Positions 1 through 5,893 of a DNA stretch of 6,606 nt are shown in pieces. Below the pieces are notes generated by a model that ran no database searches, had not been told where the DNA came from, and saw only the letters and a list, made by a program, of their open reading frames with translations. The position numbers and the translations under genes were made by a program. Each line of letters begins with the position of its first letter. Within the stretch, counting starts at the first letter, position 1. The DNA is from DASSHC01 sp035693105 (lineage in GTDB: Bacteria > Chloroflexota > Chloroflexia > Thermomicrobiales > Thermomicrobiaceae), in the NCBI GenBank assembly GCA_035693105.1, contig DASSHC010000136.1, positions 1-6,606 of the forward strand, given 5' to 3'.

Positions 1-1
1 G

Positions 2-76
2 CGCGACGAGGTCCTCGCCGGCCTGGCGCAGTTGCAGGAGCGGGCGAGTGAACGGGGGAGTGAGCGGTTGTCATGA
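2..76 (+). CDS. C-terminal end of an unidentified protein (partial)
   Basis: The window opens inside a reading frame that gives 24 residues, ending …LQERASERGSERLS, and then a TGA stop. The stretch is charged and amphipathic, with leucines and alanines spaced as in a helix (VLAGLAQLQERA) and then a polar Ser/Glu/Arg tail, which looks like an ordinary soluble C-terminus. It is too short to assign to a family. The alternative frame starting at base 1 stops sooner, at 49-51, and reads as an Arg/Pro/Gly-rich string typical of a wrong frame. This entry is therefore a plausible gene end, not a certain one. The sequence left of the window would decide it. Confidence 0.45.
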   Translation, partial: RDEVLAGLAQLQERASERGSERLS

Positions 77-99
77 AGGCGTTGCGATAGGGCGAGGAC

Positions 100-200
100 G
101 GATCCCTCGACTGCGCTACGGTGGAAATAGCGGCCCGGAAGCCGCCCGTTTTCATGCCGCCGTGGCGAGCCGAGGCTCATGACGACTCGGGATGACAGGG
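100..200 (-). repeat. REP-like repeat copy, split by about 70 bp
   Basis: Bases 100-117 (GGATCCCTCGACTGCGCT) match the first half of the window's interspersed repeat in minus orientation, and 186-200 (CTCGGGATGACAGGG) match the second half. In the other copies these halves are contiguous. Here about 70 bp (118-187) lie between them. The inserted piece is itself structured: ACGGTGG at 118-124 can pair with CCGCCGT at 157-163 (one wobble), enclosing a GCGGC/GCCGC hairpin at 130-134/141-145. CGACT occurs at 108-112 and again at 183-187, which could be a short duplication or chance. The right half is inverted relative to the next copy (14 of 15 bases against 255-269). Confidence 0.5.
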
Positions 201-256
201 AAGAGGGGAAACCTATCGGGCGAGGCATGTCTTCTTTGTCAGCCCCTCGCTAACCC

Positions 257-284
257 TGTCATCCTGAGCGCAGTCGAAGGATCC
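257..284 (+). repeat. REP-like interspersed repeat copy, plus orientation
   Basis: This copy starts TGTCATCCTGAG, has a GCGCAGTC-type centre and ends GAAGGATCC. The outer ATCCT and AGGAT are complementary, so a single copy can fold into a small hairpin. The centre differs from the copies near 1300 and 6100 (GCGCAGTC instead of GGCCGCAGCC), so this belongs to a second sub-type shared with the split copy at 100-200. It lies in the gap downstream of map and faces the split copy. Confidence 0.7.
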
Positions 285-310
285 GTCGTCGCCCAGCACA
301 ACATGATGTC

Positions 311-329
311 GGTGGGGCAGACACCCACC
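311..329 (-). terminator. Hairpin directly after the map stop codon
   Basis: GGTGGG at 311-316 and CCCACC at 324-329 are perfect complements around a 7-nt loop. The stem begins on the base next to the map TGA (330-332). In map's direction no run of U follows, so it is not a classical intrinsic terminator. It may serve as a 3'-end stabiliser or a weak or factor-assisted terminator. Confidence 0.4.
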
Positions 330-1079
330 TCACAGCGCCGTCAGAATCTCCGGCCCGTTCTCGGTCACGGCCACGGTGTGCTCGAACTGTGCGGCCAGCG
401 AGCCGTCGCGAGTGACGACCGTCCACTCATCGGCCAGGGTGCGCGTAGCGGGGGCGCCGGCGGCGATCATCGGCTCGATGGTCAGCACCAGGCCGGGGCA
501 CAGCACCACACCGTGGCCGGGTGGACCGTAGTGCGGCAGCATCGGCTCCTCGTGCAGCGCGCGGCCGATGCCGTGGCCGTAGAGGTCGCGCACCACGCTG
601 AAGCCGGCGCCCTCGACATAGGCTTGGATGGCGTGCGAGATATCGGTCAGGTGATTGCCGGCTCGCGTCTCGGCCACGCCGATGTCGAGCGACTCGCGGC
701 AGACCTGAAGCAGCCGCTCGGCCTGGGGGCTGATGCTCCCGACCGGCAGCGTGACGCAGGCGTCGCCGTGGAAGCCGCGGTAGCGCGCGCCGGTGTCGAT
801 GCTGACGATGTCGCCCTCCTGGAGCACGCGCGGGCCGGGGATGCCGTGGACAACCTCCTCGTTGACCGAGATGCAGATGCTGGCCGGGAAGCCGCGGTAG
901 CGCTTGAAGGAGGGCACCGCGCCGTGGCGCCGGATGTTGCGCTCGGCGATGGCGTCGAGCTCCTCGGTGGTCACGCCAGGGCGCACCTCGCCCGCCAGGA
1001 GCGCCAGCGTCTCCGCCACGATCTTGCCCGCCTCCCGGATGCGCTCGATCTGCTCCGGCCGCTTCAACTGAATGGTCAC
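330..1079 (-). CDS. map: Methionine aminopeptidase, type I
   Basis: Cytosolic metalloprotease that removes the initiator methionine from new proteins when the second residue is small. The 249-residue chain is one M24A 'pita-bread' domain. All five metal ligands are visible: D95 (SIDTGA), D106 (FHGDA), H169 (GHGIG), E202 (TIEP) and E233 (FEHT). The substrate-contacting H78 (VVHGIP) and H176 (ALHEEP) are also present. Spacing and length agree with the short bacterial class of about 250-265 residues without an N-terminal zinc-finger extension. The frame has no ATG near its beginning. I chose GTG at 1077-1079 because it puts ITIQLKRPEQI-type family sequence at the N-terminus and has AGAAGGG (1086-1092) 6 nt upstream. 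In-frame GTG at 1098-1100 and TTG at 1113-1115 would add 7 or 12 poorly conserved residues. It stands alone, without the adk/infA/secY neighbours often seen, so it could be a second map copy. Confidence 0.96.
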   Translation of the reverse strand: MTIQLKRPEQIERIREAGKIVAETLALLAGEVRPGVTTEELDAIAERNIRRHGAVPSFKRYRGFPASICISVNEEVVHGIPGPRVLQEGDIVSIDTGARYRGFHGDACVTLPVGSISPQAERLLQVCRESLDIGVAETRAGNHLTDISHAIQAYVEGAGFSVVRDLYGHGIGRALHEEPMLPHYGPPGHGVVLCPGLVLTIEPMIAAGAPATRTLADEWTVVTRDGSLAAQFEHTVAVTENGPEILTAL

Positions 1080-1278
1080 GCTTCGCCCTTCTGCGCTCAC
1101 ATCCGCGATCGTCAACGAACCAGTCTACCACGCCTCCAGCCGCCTCCCGGACGGTCCGGCGCATCACGGAGATTGCAAGAGCCGTGCGAGCAAGCCGGCC
1201 AGATCGTCCGCCGCCGGAAGACTCCCGGGGGAAGCCTGGGCCGCGGCCCCCGCCCCTCGTCAGCCTGAGCCGCCCCCC
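1080..1278. other. Upstream region of map, no gene seen
   Basis: This gap holds the presumed map promoter (minus strand), but no convincing -35/-10 pair could be picked out. The best -10-like hexamer, TAGACT, has no partner at normal spacing. A 13-bp palindrome, CCGGAC-G-GTCCGG at 1147-1159, is the only clear symmetrical element and could be a protein site or chance in GC-rich DNA. Several reading frames cross the region on both strands, but they are Arg/Pro/Gly-rich and run into the repeats, so none is called. Confidence 0.4.
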
Positions 1279-1376
1279 TGTCATCCTGAGCCGCAGCGAA
1301 GGATCTCTCATCACCGTGGAGCATCTGTGCCATGGTAAGGCAGAGGAGATCCTTCGGCTGCGGCCTCAGGATGACA
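1279..1376. repeat. Facing pair of REP-like repeats (long inverted repeat)
   Basis: Arm 1279-1307 (plus orientation) and arm 1346-1376 (minus orientation) are reverse complements of each other over about 29-31 bases. They differ only by two single-base insertions, around a 38-bp centre. Each arm can also fold alone: outer stem ATCCT/AGGAT, a GA/GA tandem mismatch, inner stem GGC/GCC and a CGCA loop (one C is missing on each side in the left arm). This is the layout of a REP doublet. It lies between map (upstream side) and the end of the transporter gene, outside any coding region. Confidence 0.8.
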
Positions 1377-1429
1377 CAGGGGGGGAAGGATCGCTCCTCA
1401 TGTTGGCGCGGCGATTGTGCGGGTTGAGG

Positions 1430-1460
1430 GAGATGCTTCGGCTGCGGCCTCAGGACGACA
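1430..1460 (-). repeat. REP-like interspersed repeat copy, minus orientation
   Basis: This third copy of the local cluster runs from GAGATGCTTCGG to CTCAGGACGACA. It matches the 1346-1376 arm in the same orientation with two substitutions (C to G in the GATCC part, T to C in GGATGAC). A spacer of 53 bp separates it from the preceding pair. With the 1279-1307 copy it could form a larger alternative inverted pair. Confidence 0.75.
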
Positions 1461-1463
1461 GAG

Positions 1464-1482
1464 GAGGAGTGAAGGACTCCTC
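1464..1482. terminator. Small hairpin downstream of the transporter gene
   Basis: The 7-nt arms 1464-1470 and 1476-1482 (core AGGAGT/ACTCCT) are perfectly complementary around a 5-nt loop, about 55 nt past the transporter stop. No U-tract follows on either strand. It may mark the 3' end of the transporter transcript, but support is weak. Two direct copies of TCACCGT (1502-1508, 1511-1517) lie between this hairpin and the gene. Confidence 0.3.
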
Positions 1483-1536
1483 TGCTGCCGTGTCCGCCCC
1501 GTCACCGTTATCACCGTCGCTTCCCGGCCCGGATCC

Positions 1537-2898
1537 CTAGCGGCTCAGGGCCGCCTGTGGCTCACGGGCTGGAGCGCCGCGCTCGGCGTGCTCGTAGGCG
1601 CGCAGCGCCAGGTAGCCGGCCAGCACCAGCAGCCCGGCGGCGGGGCCAACCAGCCGGATGCCCAGGAGGTGGCCGGGGCTATCGCCCAGCAGGAGGATCA
1701 GCCCCAGCAGGAGCGGCGCGCAGGCCCCGGTCAGCTTGTCCATGAAGGACTGCACGCTGTAGAACATCCCCTCGCGCCGCAGGCCCGTCGCGGCCGCGTC
1801 GGCGTCGCAGAGGTCGGCGATGATCGGGCCGGGGAAGAGGAAGACCCCGGCCAGCGGCGCCCCTACGATCACCATCGCGGCCAGCGCCTGAGCCAGCGGC
1901 GCCGGGCCGGGGAGCGAGCCGGCGACAAAGAGGAGCGGGAAGGCCAGGGCCGAGAGGAGCATGGCGCGGCGGTAGGCGTGCCGCTGCGAGGTGCGGCGCG
2001 AGAGGCGCGCGAAGAGCGGGATCGCCAGCGCCATCGAACCGATGGCGACCGCGGTGAGCAGCCCGGCCCAGGTGCCGGGGTCGCGTTCGCCCAGCAGGCT
2101 GTGCACGTAGTACGGCAGGAGGCCGGTCAGCATGGCGAGCGCGCTGCTGAAGAGGACGAACGAGAGCATGAAGACCAGGAAGCCGCGGTTGGCCAGCGTC
2201 AGCCGCAGCGTGACGCCGAGCGACGGCGGCGCGGGCGGGCGGCCGCGCTCGACGCGCCGCCAGACCGCCGCCACCCCGACGTAGCGCCCCGCCACGGCCA
2301 GCAGGGCGATCGCCAGCGCCATGGCGCGAAAGCCGGCGTAGCCGATCAACAGACCGCTGCCGACCAGCCCCACCCCGGCTCCGAGCACACCGAAGGCGAC
2401 GCGCCAGGCCGAGAGCGCCACCCGCTCGGCGCTGCCGCGCGCGATCTCCGGCAGCAGCGCCTCGTAGGGCACGCCGACCACGCTCTGGAAGAGAAAGAAG
2501 AGCTCCAGCGCGATGAAGAACCAGGCGGCCAGCGCCGCGCCGTGCGCGCCGGAGGGCGGCGCGAAGAGGAGCACGGCGAAGACGGCCATCGGCGGCGCGC
2601 CGGCCAGCACGAAGGGGACGCGCCGTCCCAGGCGCGACGAGGTGCGATCGCTCCAGTAGCCGACCAGCGTGTCGGCGCCGGCCTCGAAGAGCTTGCCGGC
2701 GAAGAGGAGGAGGGTGACGGTCAAGAGCGGCAGTCGCGCGGGGTGGCCGGAGTCCAGCGGTGGGGCGTAGAAGTAGACCAGCCAGGCGTGCCGGCTCTGG
2801 GTCAGCGCCTCCGCCCCCAGCCCGGCCCAGCCCCAGAGGAGCTTCGTGCGCAGCGGCAGCCTGTCCTCTTCGGAGGCCGTCTCGAACGTGCTCGCCAA
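1537..2898 (-). CDS. GPH-family (MelB-like) MFS transporter
   Basis: Inner-membrane secondary transporter of the glycoside-pentoside-hexuronide:cation symporter branch of the MFS, expected to move a sugar or similar solute with H+ or Na+. About 12 hydrophobic segments cover residues 17-435 of the 453-residue form. Family signatures seen: AGADTLVGYWSDRTSSRLGRR (loop 2-3 motif, about 73-93), VPYEALLPEI (143-152), and a late D-L-C-D-A-D…TG-x-RREG-x-FY motif (362-380) followed by F..K (385-388). In the last motif an acidic residue usual before the TG is alanine here. The start is uncertain. The frame has no ATG and is open up to a TTG at 2985. TTG at 2896-2898 is preceded by GGGGGAGGA but at very short spacing; the 29 residues upstream are low-complexity Gly/Val/Arg and look non-conserved. 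Substrate cannot be read from sequence. It is divergent from the STAND regulator, which may control it. Confidence 0.88.
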   Translation of the reverse strand: MASTFETASEEDRLPLRTKLLWGWAGLGAEALTQSRHAWLVYFYAPPLDSGHPARLPLLTVTLLLFAGKLFEAGADTLVGYWSDRTSSRLGRRVPFVLAGAPPMAVFAVLLFAPPSGAHGAALAAWFFIALELFFLFQSVVGVPYEALLPEIARGSAERVALSAWRVAFGVLGAGVGLVGSGLLIGYAGFRAMALAIALLAVAGRYVGVAAVWRRVERGRPPAPPSLGVTLRLTLANRGFLVFMLSFVLFSSALAMLTGLLPYYVHSLLGERDPGTWAGLLTAVAIGSMALAIPLFARLSRRTSQRHAYRRAMLLSALAFPLLFVAGSLPGPAPLAQALAAMVIVGAPLAGVFLFPGPIIADLCDADAAATGLRREGMFYSVQSFMDKLTGACAPLLLGLILLLGDSPGHLLGIRLVGPAAGLLVLAGYLALRAYEHAERGAPAREPQAALSR

Positions 2899-3003
2899 TC
2901 CTCCCCCTACCCCCACCCCGACTCTGCGCGGCGACACGCTGGCGCAACGCGCGACGCTCCCTCGTCGCGCCGGCCCGCTAGCCAACCGGCTGCGAAATCC
3001 TCA

Positions 3004-3021
3004 ACCGTTGTCCGCAACGGT
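3004..3021. promoter_or_regulatory. Candidate operator: dyad ACCGTTG-N4-CAACGGT
   Basis: Perfect 7-bp inverted repeat with a 4-bp spacer between the divergent transporter and regulator genes. It sits just downstream of the transporter's predicted -10 box (3026-3031) and would cover its start point, a position typical for repression. For the regulator gene it lies upstream of the promoter, where an activator might bind. The obvious candidate binder is the HTH protein encoded next door, but this is inference. Confidence 0.5.
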
Positions 3022-3022
3022 C

Positions 3023-3051
3023 TCGATTGTACTCGCGGCCTCGTGTAAAAT
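3023..3051 (+). promoter_or_regulatory. Promoter of the STAND regulator gene
   Basis: The -10-like hexamer TAAAAT at 3046-3051 matches the consensus at five of six positions in an AT-poor background. It would start transcription near 3058, giving a short leader of about 25 nt before ATG 3083. The -35 region near 3023-3028 is a poor match, which suits an activator-dependent or regulated promoter. Confidence 0.5.
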
Positions 3052-3054
3052 CAC
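3026..3054 (-). promoter_or_regulatory. Promoter of the transporter gene, overlapping the divergent one
   Basis: On the minus strand TACAAT (3031-3026) matches the -10 consensus at five of six positions. At 17-bp spacing the -35 region is GTGATT (3054-3049), a weak match that overlaps the -10 box of the opposite promoter. Start of transcription would fall near 3019, inside the 3004-3021 dyad. RNA polymerase probably cannot occupy both promoters at once. Confidence 0.45.
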
Positions 3055-3063
3055 GCCACGAGG
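3039..3063. promoter_or_regulatory. Candidate operator: nested dyad around the regulator's -10
   Basis: CCTCGTG (3039-3045) and CACGAGG (3057-3063) form a perfect 7-bp inverted repeat with an 11-bp spacer. A second symmetry, CGTG-TAAAAT-CACG (3042-3055), is nested inside and brackets the -10 hexamer exactly. A protein bound here would block the regulator's promoter and also cover the transporter's -35 region. This fits autoregulation, but no binding evidence is available. Confidence 0.5.
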
Positions 3064-3082
3064 AACCGGGGGACAAGCGAAT

Positions 3083-5620
3083 ATGGGGGAGGGAATGGGA
3101 CAGGTGGTACATCGTGCCGCTGGGACGGCCGTGCGATCGCCGCTGGCGGCGCTGCTCCAGCAGCACATGGCCGAGCGGGGAGTCACGCAGGCGCGGCTGG
3201 CCGAGCTGGCGGAGCTCTCCAAGGCCACGCTCAACCGCTGGCTCAACGGCAAATCGGACCACCCCTACCACCGCGCCGGCGTGCTCAGCCTGGCCGCCGC
3301 CCTGGGGCTGAGCAAGGTTGAAACCAATCGCCTGCTGCGTGCCGCCGGGCTGCCGCCGCTCGACGCCCTGGTCGCCTCCGCCGACCCCGCCGAGCGCGCA
3401 CTGTTGACGCGCTGGGCGGCGCCGGTGCGCAACAACCTCCCCGCCGACCTGACCTCCTTCGTCGGCCGGGCCGAGGAGGTCGCCGCCGTCGCCGAGCTCC
3501 TCTGCCGCGAGGGGCTGCGGCTGCTGACGCTGACCGGTCCGGGCGGCAGCGGCAAGACGCGCCTGGCGCTGCGGGTGGCCTGCGAGACGCTGGATGTCTT
3601 CCCCGACGGCGTCTTCTTCGTGCCGCTGGGCGCGGTGGCCGATCCCGATCTGCTCCTCACGAGCATCGCCGAGCGTGTCGGCCTGCGTGACGTGCTCGAC
3701 GCCACCCTGCCGGCGCGGCTGGCAGGGTGGCTGCGCGGCCGGCGCGTGCTGCTGCTGCTCGACAACCTGGAGCAACTTCTTGAGGGCGGCCCCGCCATCG
3801 CCCGGCTGCTGCGCGCGGCGCCGGGCCTGACCGTGCTCGCCACCAGCCGCGTGCCGCTGCACCTCACCGGCGAGCACGAGTGGCCGGTGCTCCCCTTCCC
3901 GCTGCCGGAACCCGGCCAGCCGCCCGTGGACCTGCGAACGAACGCGGCTGTAGAGCTGTTCGTACAGCGCGCCCAGGCCGCCAATCCGCGCCGCCTGCTC
4001 GACGACGACGACCTGCCGGCGGTGGCCGAGATCTGCTCGCGGCTCGACGGCCTGCCGCTGGCGATCGAGCTGGCGGCCGCCGGCACGCGCCAGCGCGAGC
4101 CCTGGCGCCTGCTGGCCGACTTCCCCAGCCGGCTCGACCTGGCGACCGGGGGCCCGGTCGACCTCCCGGCTCGCCAGCAGACCCTGCGCGGCACCATCGC
4201 CTGGAGCCTCCAGCTTTTGCCCCCGCCCGCGCGCGACCTGCTGGCGCGCCTGGCCGTCTTCGCCGGGAGCTGGGACGCCGCGGACGCCGCCACGGTGTGC
4301 GCGTGCGAGAGCATGCCGGTCGTGGCGGTGGAAGACATCGTACGTACGCTGTTGGACGCCAACCTGATCCAGCCGGCGGCCGTGCTGAGCGACGCGCCGC
4401 GCTACCACCTGCTGGAGACGATCCGCGAGGACGGCCTGGAGCGCCTGGCGGCGCGCGGCGAGGCGGCGGGGCTGCGCGAGCGCCACGCGCGGCATATGCT
4501 GGCGCTGGCAGAATCCGCCCCGCCCTATGTGCCCGAGGTGCGGCTGGGCGACTGGTACAGCCGTGTCGACGCTGCCCTGGACGACGTGCGCGCCGCGCTC
4601 GACTGGTGCGCCGGCCGCGCCGACCCAGAGCCGCTGGTGCGCCTGAGCGCCGCGCTCTGGCCCTACTGGCACGAGTACATGCACGTCGAGGAGGGCCGCC
4701 GCTGGCTGGAGCGGGCGTTGACGCGGGCGGTCGAGTCGCCGCCCAGGCGCAAAGCCGCCTTGCTGACTGGCGATTGCATGCTGGCGTTCAGGCAGACCGA
4801 CTTCCACATCGCGTTCGATCACGCGCACGCGGCGCTGGCGCTGTGGCGGCAATTGGGCGATCACCGCGGGCAAGCGCTGGTGCTCCAGCAGCTCGGCTGG
4901 GGCGCCTTTATGATGGGCGGCTCCGCGCAAGCCACTGACCTCTTCGCCGGGGAGGTCGAGCAGTGGCGGCTGATCGAGGAGGCGCAGGGGCTTGCCAGGG
5001 GACTCAGCGATTTGGCCGCCGCGTACTACATGTCCGGCGATTTGACCGGCGCCATGCCGTTCCTCCGCGAGACCGTGACCCTCTTGCACGACGCCCAGGA
5101 TGAGATGGGCCTGGCCCGCTCGGCCAGCGACCGCGGGCTGCACGCGCTGCTGCGCGAAGACCTGGCGGAGGCGATCCCATTGCTGCGCGAGGCGGTCGAC
5201 CGCTTTCGCTCCGCCGGCCGGCACTACCAGTTGGGGACGACCGTCTTCTATCTGGGCACCGCGCTCTGCTTCGCGGGGCAGCTCGACGACGCCGTCGCCT
5301 GCTACAGCGAGGCCCTGCGGCTGCACGAGGAAGTCGCGGACCGGGTCGGCCTGTCGCTCACCCTGCTCGGCTTCGCCGCCGTGGCCCACCGCCGGGGCGA
5401 CGGCACGCGCGCCGCCACCCTCTGCGGCGCCTCCCGCGCCCTCCAGCACGCGCACCACATCACCCTCCCCCCCGCCGTCCAGGCGCTCTACCAGCGCGAG
5501 GTGGGCCTGGTCGTCGAGCTGATCGGCTGCGACGCGTTTGAGGAGGCGTTCGCACTGGGCGGCGAGCTGACGGCGGAGGAGGCAATCGCGCTTGTACGTG
5601 GAGCTACCGCATCCTTGTGA
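3083..5620 (+). CDS. STAND-type regulator: HTH + NB-ARC-like ATPase + TPR
   Basis: Predicted cytosolic signal-dependent regulator of 845 residues. Residues 19-93 form a Cro/CI-type helix-turn-helix (VTQARLAELAELSKATLNRW at 34-53). After NNLPADLTSFVGR (117-129) comes a P-loop NTPase: Walker A GPGGSGKT (152-159, K158), Walker B VLLLLDN (222-228, D227), a TSR sensor-like motif (254-256) and the GLPLA motif (323-327) of NB-ARC/AP-ATPases. A winged-helix-like part follows (about 370-450). Residues about 560-800 hold five or so TPR-like helical pairs with a 40-residue period (starting near 596, 636, 676, 716, 756), and the end carries an L-T-A-E-E-A-I-A-L tail common in such proteins. In known STAND proteins, ligand binding by the repeats releases nucleotide-dependent oligomerisation. 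Start: ATG 3083 with GGGGGA (3068-3073) 9 nt before; ATG 3095 or GTG 3104 are alternatives. It is divergent from the transporter gene, its probable target. No effector domain (nuclease, TIR, protease) is seen, so transcription control is likelier than defence. Confidence 0.9.
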   Translation: MGEGMGQVVHRAAGTAVRSPLAALLQQHMAERGVTQARLAELAELSKATLNRWLNGKSDHPYHRAGVLSLAAALGLSKVETNRLLRAAGLPPLDALVASADPAERALLTRWAAPVRNNLPADLTSFVGRAEEVAAVAELLCREGLRLLTLTGPGGSGKTRLALRVACETLDVFPDGVFFVPLGAVADPDLLLTSIAERVGLRDVLDATLPARLAGWLRGRRVLLLLDNLEQLLEGGPAIARLLRAAPGLTVLATSRVPLHLTGEHEWPVLPFPLPEPGQPPVDLRTNAAVELFVQRAQAANPRRLLDDDDLPAVAEICSRLDGLPLAIELAAAGTRQREPWRLLADFPSRLDLATGGPVDLPARQQTLRGTIAWSLQLLPPPARDLLARLAVFAGSWDAADAATVCACESMPVVAVEDIVRTLLDANLIQPAAVLSDAPRYHLLETIREDGLERLAARGEAAGLRERHARHMLALAESAPPYVPEVRLGDWYSRVDAALDDVRAALDWCAGRADPEPLVRLSAALWPYWHEYMHVEEGRRWLERALTRAVESPPRRKAALLTGDCMLAFRQTDFHIAFDHAHAALALWRQLGDHRGQALVLQQLGWGAFMMGGSAQATDLFAGEVEQWRLIEEAQGLARGLSDLAAAYYMSGDLTGAMPFLRETVTLLHDAQDEMGLARSASDRGLHALLREDLAEAIPLLREAVDRFRSAGRHYQLGTTVFYLGTALCFAGQLDDAVACYSEALRLHEEVADRVGLSLTLLGFAAVAHRRGDGTRAATLCGASRALQHAHHITLPPAVQALYQREVGLVVELIGCDAFEEAFALGGELTAEEAIALVRGATASL

Positions 5621-5718
5621 CAGCCGTCGCGAGACCGCTGGCCCAGAACACGCTCCATCCCGAGCCAAAAGCCTGTTGAGTTCCTGAGAGACCGTCTCAA
5701 TTAGGTGGCCGCGTGCTT

Positions 5719-5754
5719 GTGGAATGCGCGATATCGCGCCCCGGCGCGTTCCAC
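5719..5754 (+). terminator. Hairpin containing a 14-bp palindrome, after the STAND gene
   Basis: GTGGAATGCGC (5719-5729) pairs with GCGCGTTCCAC (5744-5754), 11 bp with one G·U, around a 14-nt loop. It is followed by TTCGTTTC, a weak T-rich run. This is about 100 nt past the regulator's stop, and a poor intrinsic terminator is the simplest reading. The left arm overlaps GCGCGATATCGCGC (5726-5739), a perfect 14-bp palindrome that could instead be a protein-binding site. Confidence 0.4.
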
Positions 5755-5819
5755 TTCGTTTCAGTTCGCCTCCTCCGCGTCCGCAATTTGATACTCCTGC
5801 TACAGTCGTTCTACCTGAA

Positions 5820-5893
5820 CCCTCAGAGCGCTTGACCGGCTATCACCGCTCCAGGGGACGGGGTGATGGTCGGCGTGAGGGAGAAGGTTCCTC
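5820..5893 (+). ncRNA. Candidate structured leader or small RNA
   Basis: CCGGCTATCACC (5836-5847) pairs along its full length with GGTGATGGTCGG (5862-5873): 12 bp including two G·U pairs, with a 14-nt loop. The two wobbles pair only in plus-strand RNA; on the other strand they are A·C mismatches, which favours plus-strand transcription. Outside it CCCTCA (5820-5825) can pair with TGAGGG (5876-5881). The same G-rich stretch can instead pair GAGGGA (5877-5882) with TTCCTC (5888-5893), putting GAAGG of a ribosome-binding site in the loop just before ATG 5894. No known riboswitch class is recognised. Assignment as RNA is inferred from complementarity only. Confidence 0.3.

Noticed and set aside
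192..1268. Plus-strand frame of 358 codons opposite map
   Set aside because: It runs through a repeat copy and across the whole map gene and has no recognisable domain. Map on the minus strand carries every catalytic residue.
1279..1460. CRISPR array
   Set aside because: The repeated units alternate in orientation, have unequal spacing (38 and 53 bp) and are imperfect; there are no regular direct repeats.
1184..1540. Small frames across 1112-1540 on both strands
   Set aside because: Their sequences contain the stock translations of the repeat (VILSRSEGS, LRLRPQDD) and do not resemble real proteins.
1417..3048. Long plus-strand frame of 543 codons opposite the transporter
   Set aside because: The product is Arg/Gln/Gly/Glu-rich low-complexity sequence without hydrophobic cores or motifs. 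The opposite strand encodes a clear membrane protein, so this is an antisense shadow of GC-rich codon use.
3083..5620. Anti-phage (Avs-like) role for the STAND protein
   Set aside because: No nuclease, protease, TIR or other effector domain is visible; the N-terminus is a DNA-binding helix-turn-helix, and no defence genes are nearby. Transcription control is the simpler reading.
2978..5668. Long minus-strand frame of 896 codons opposite the STAND regulator
   Set aside because: Gln/Arg/Gly/His-rich sequence typical of antisense reading of GC-rich genes, while the plus strand has Walker motifs and TPR periodicity. Treated as a shadow.
5676..5700. Insertion-sequence end (TTGAG…CTCAA, GAGACCGTCTC)
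   Set aside because: A matching inverted end, a target duplication and a transposase frame are all missing in the window. Kept only as a local dyad.
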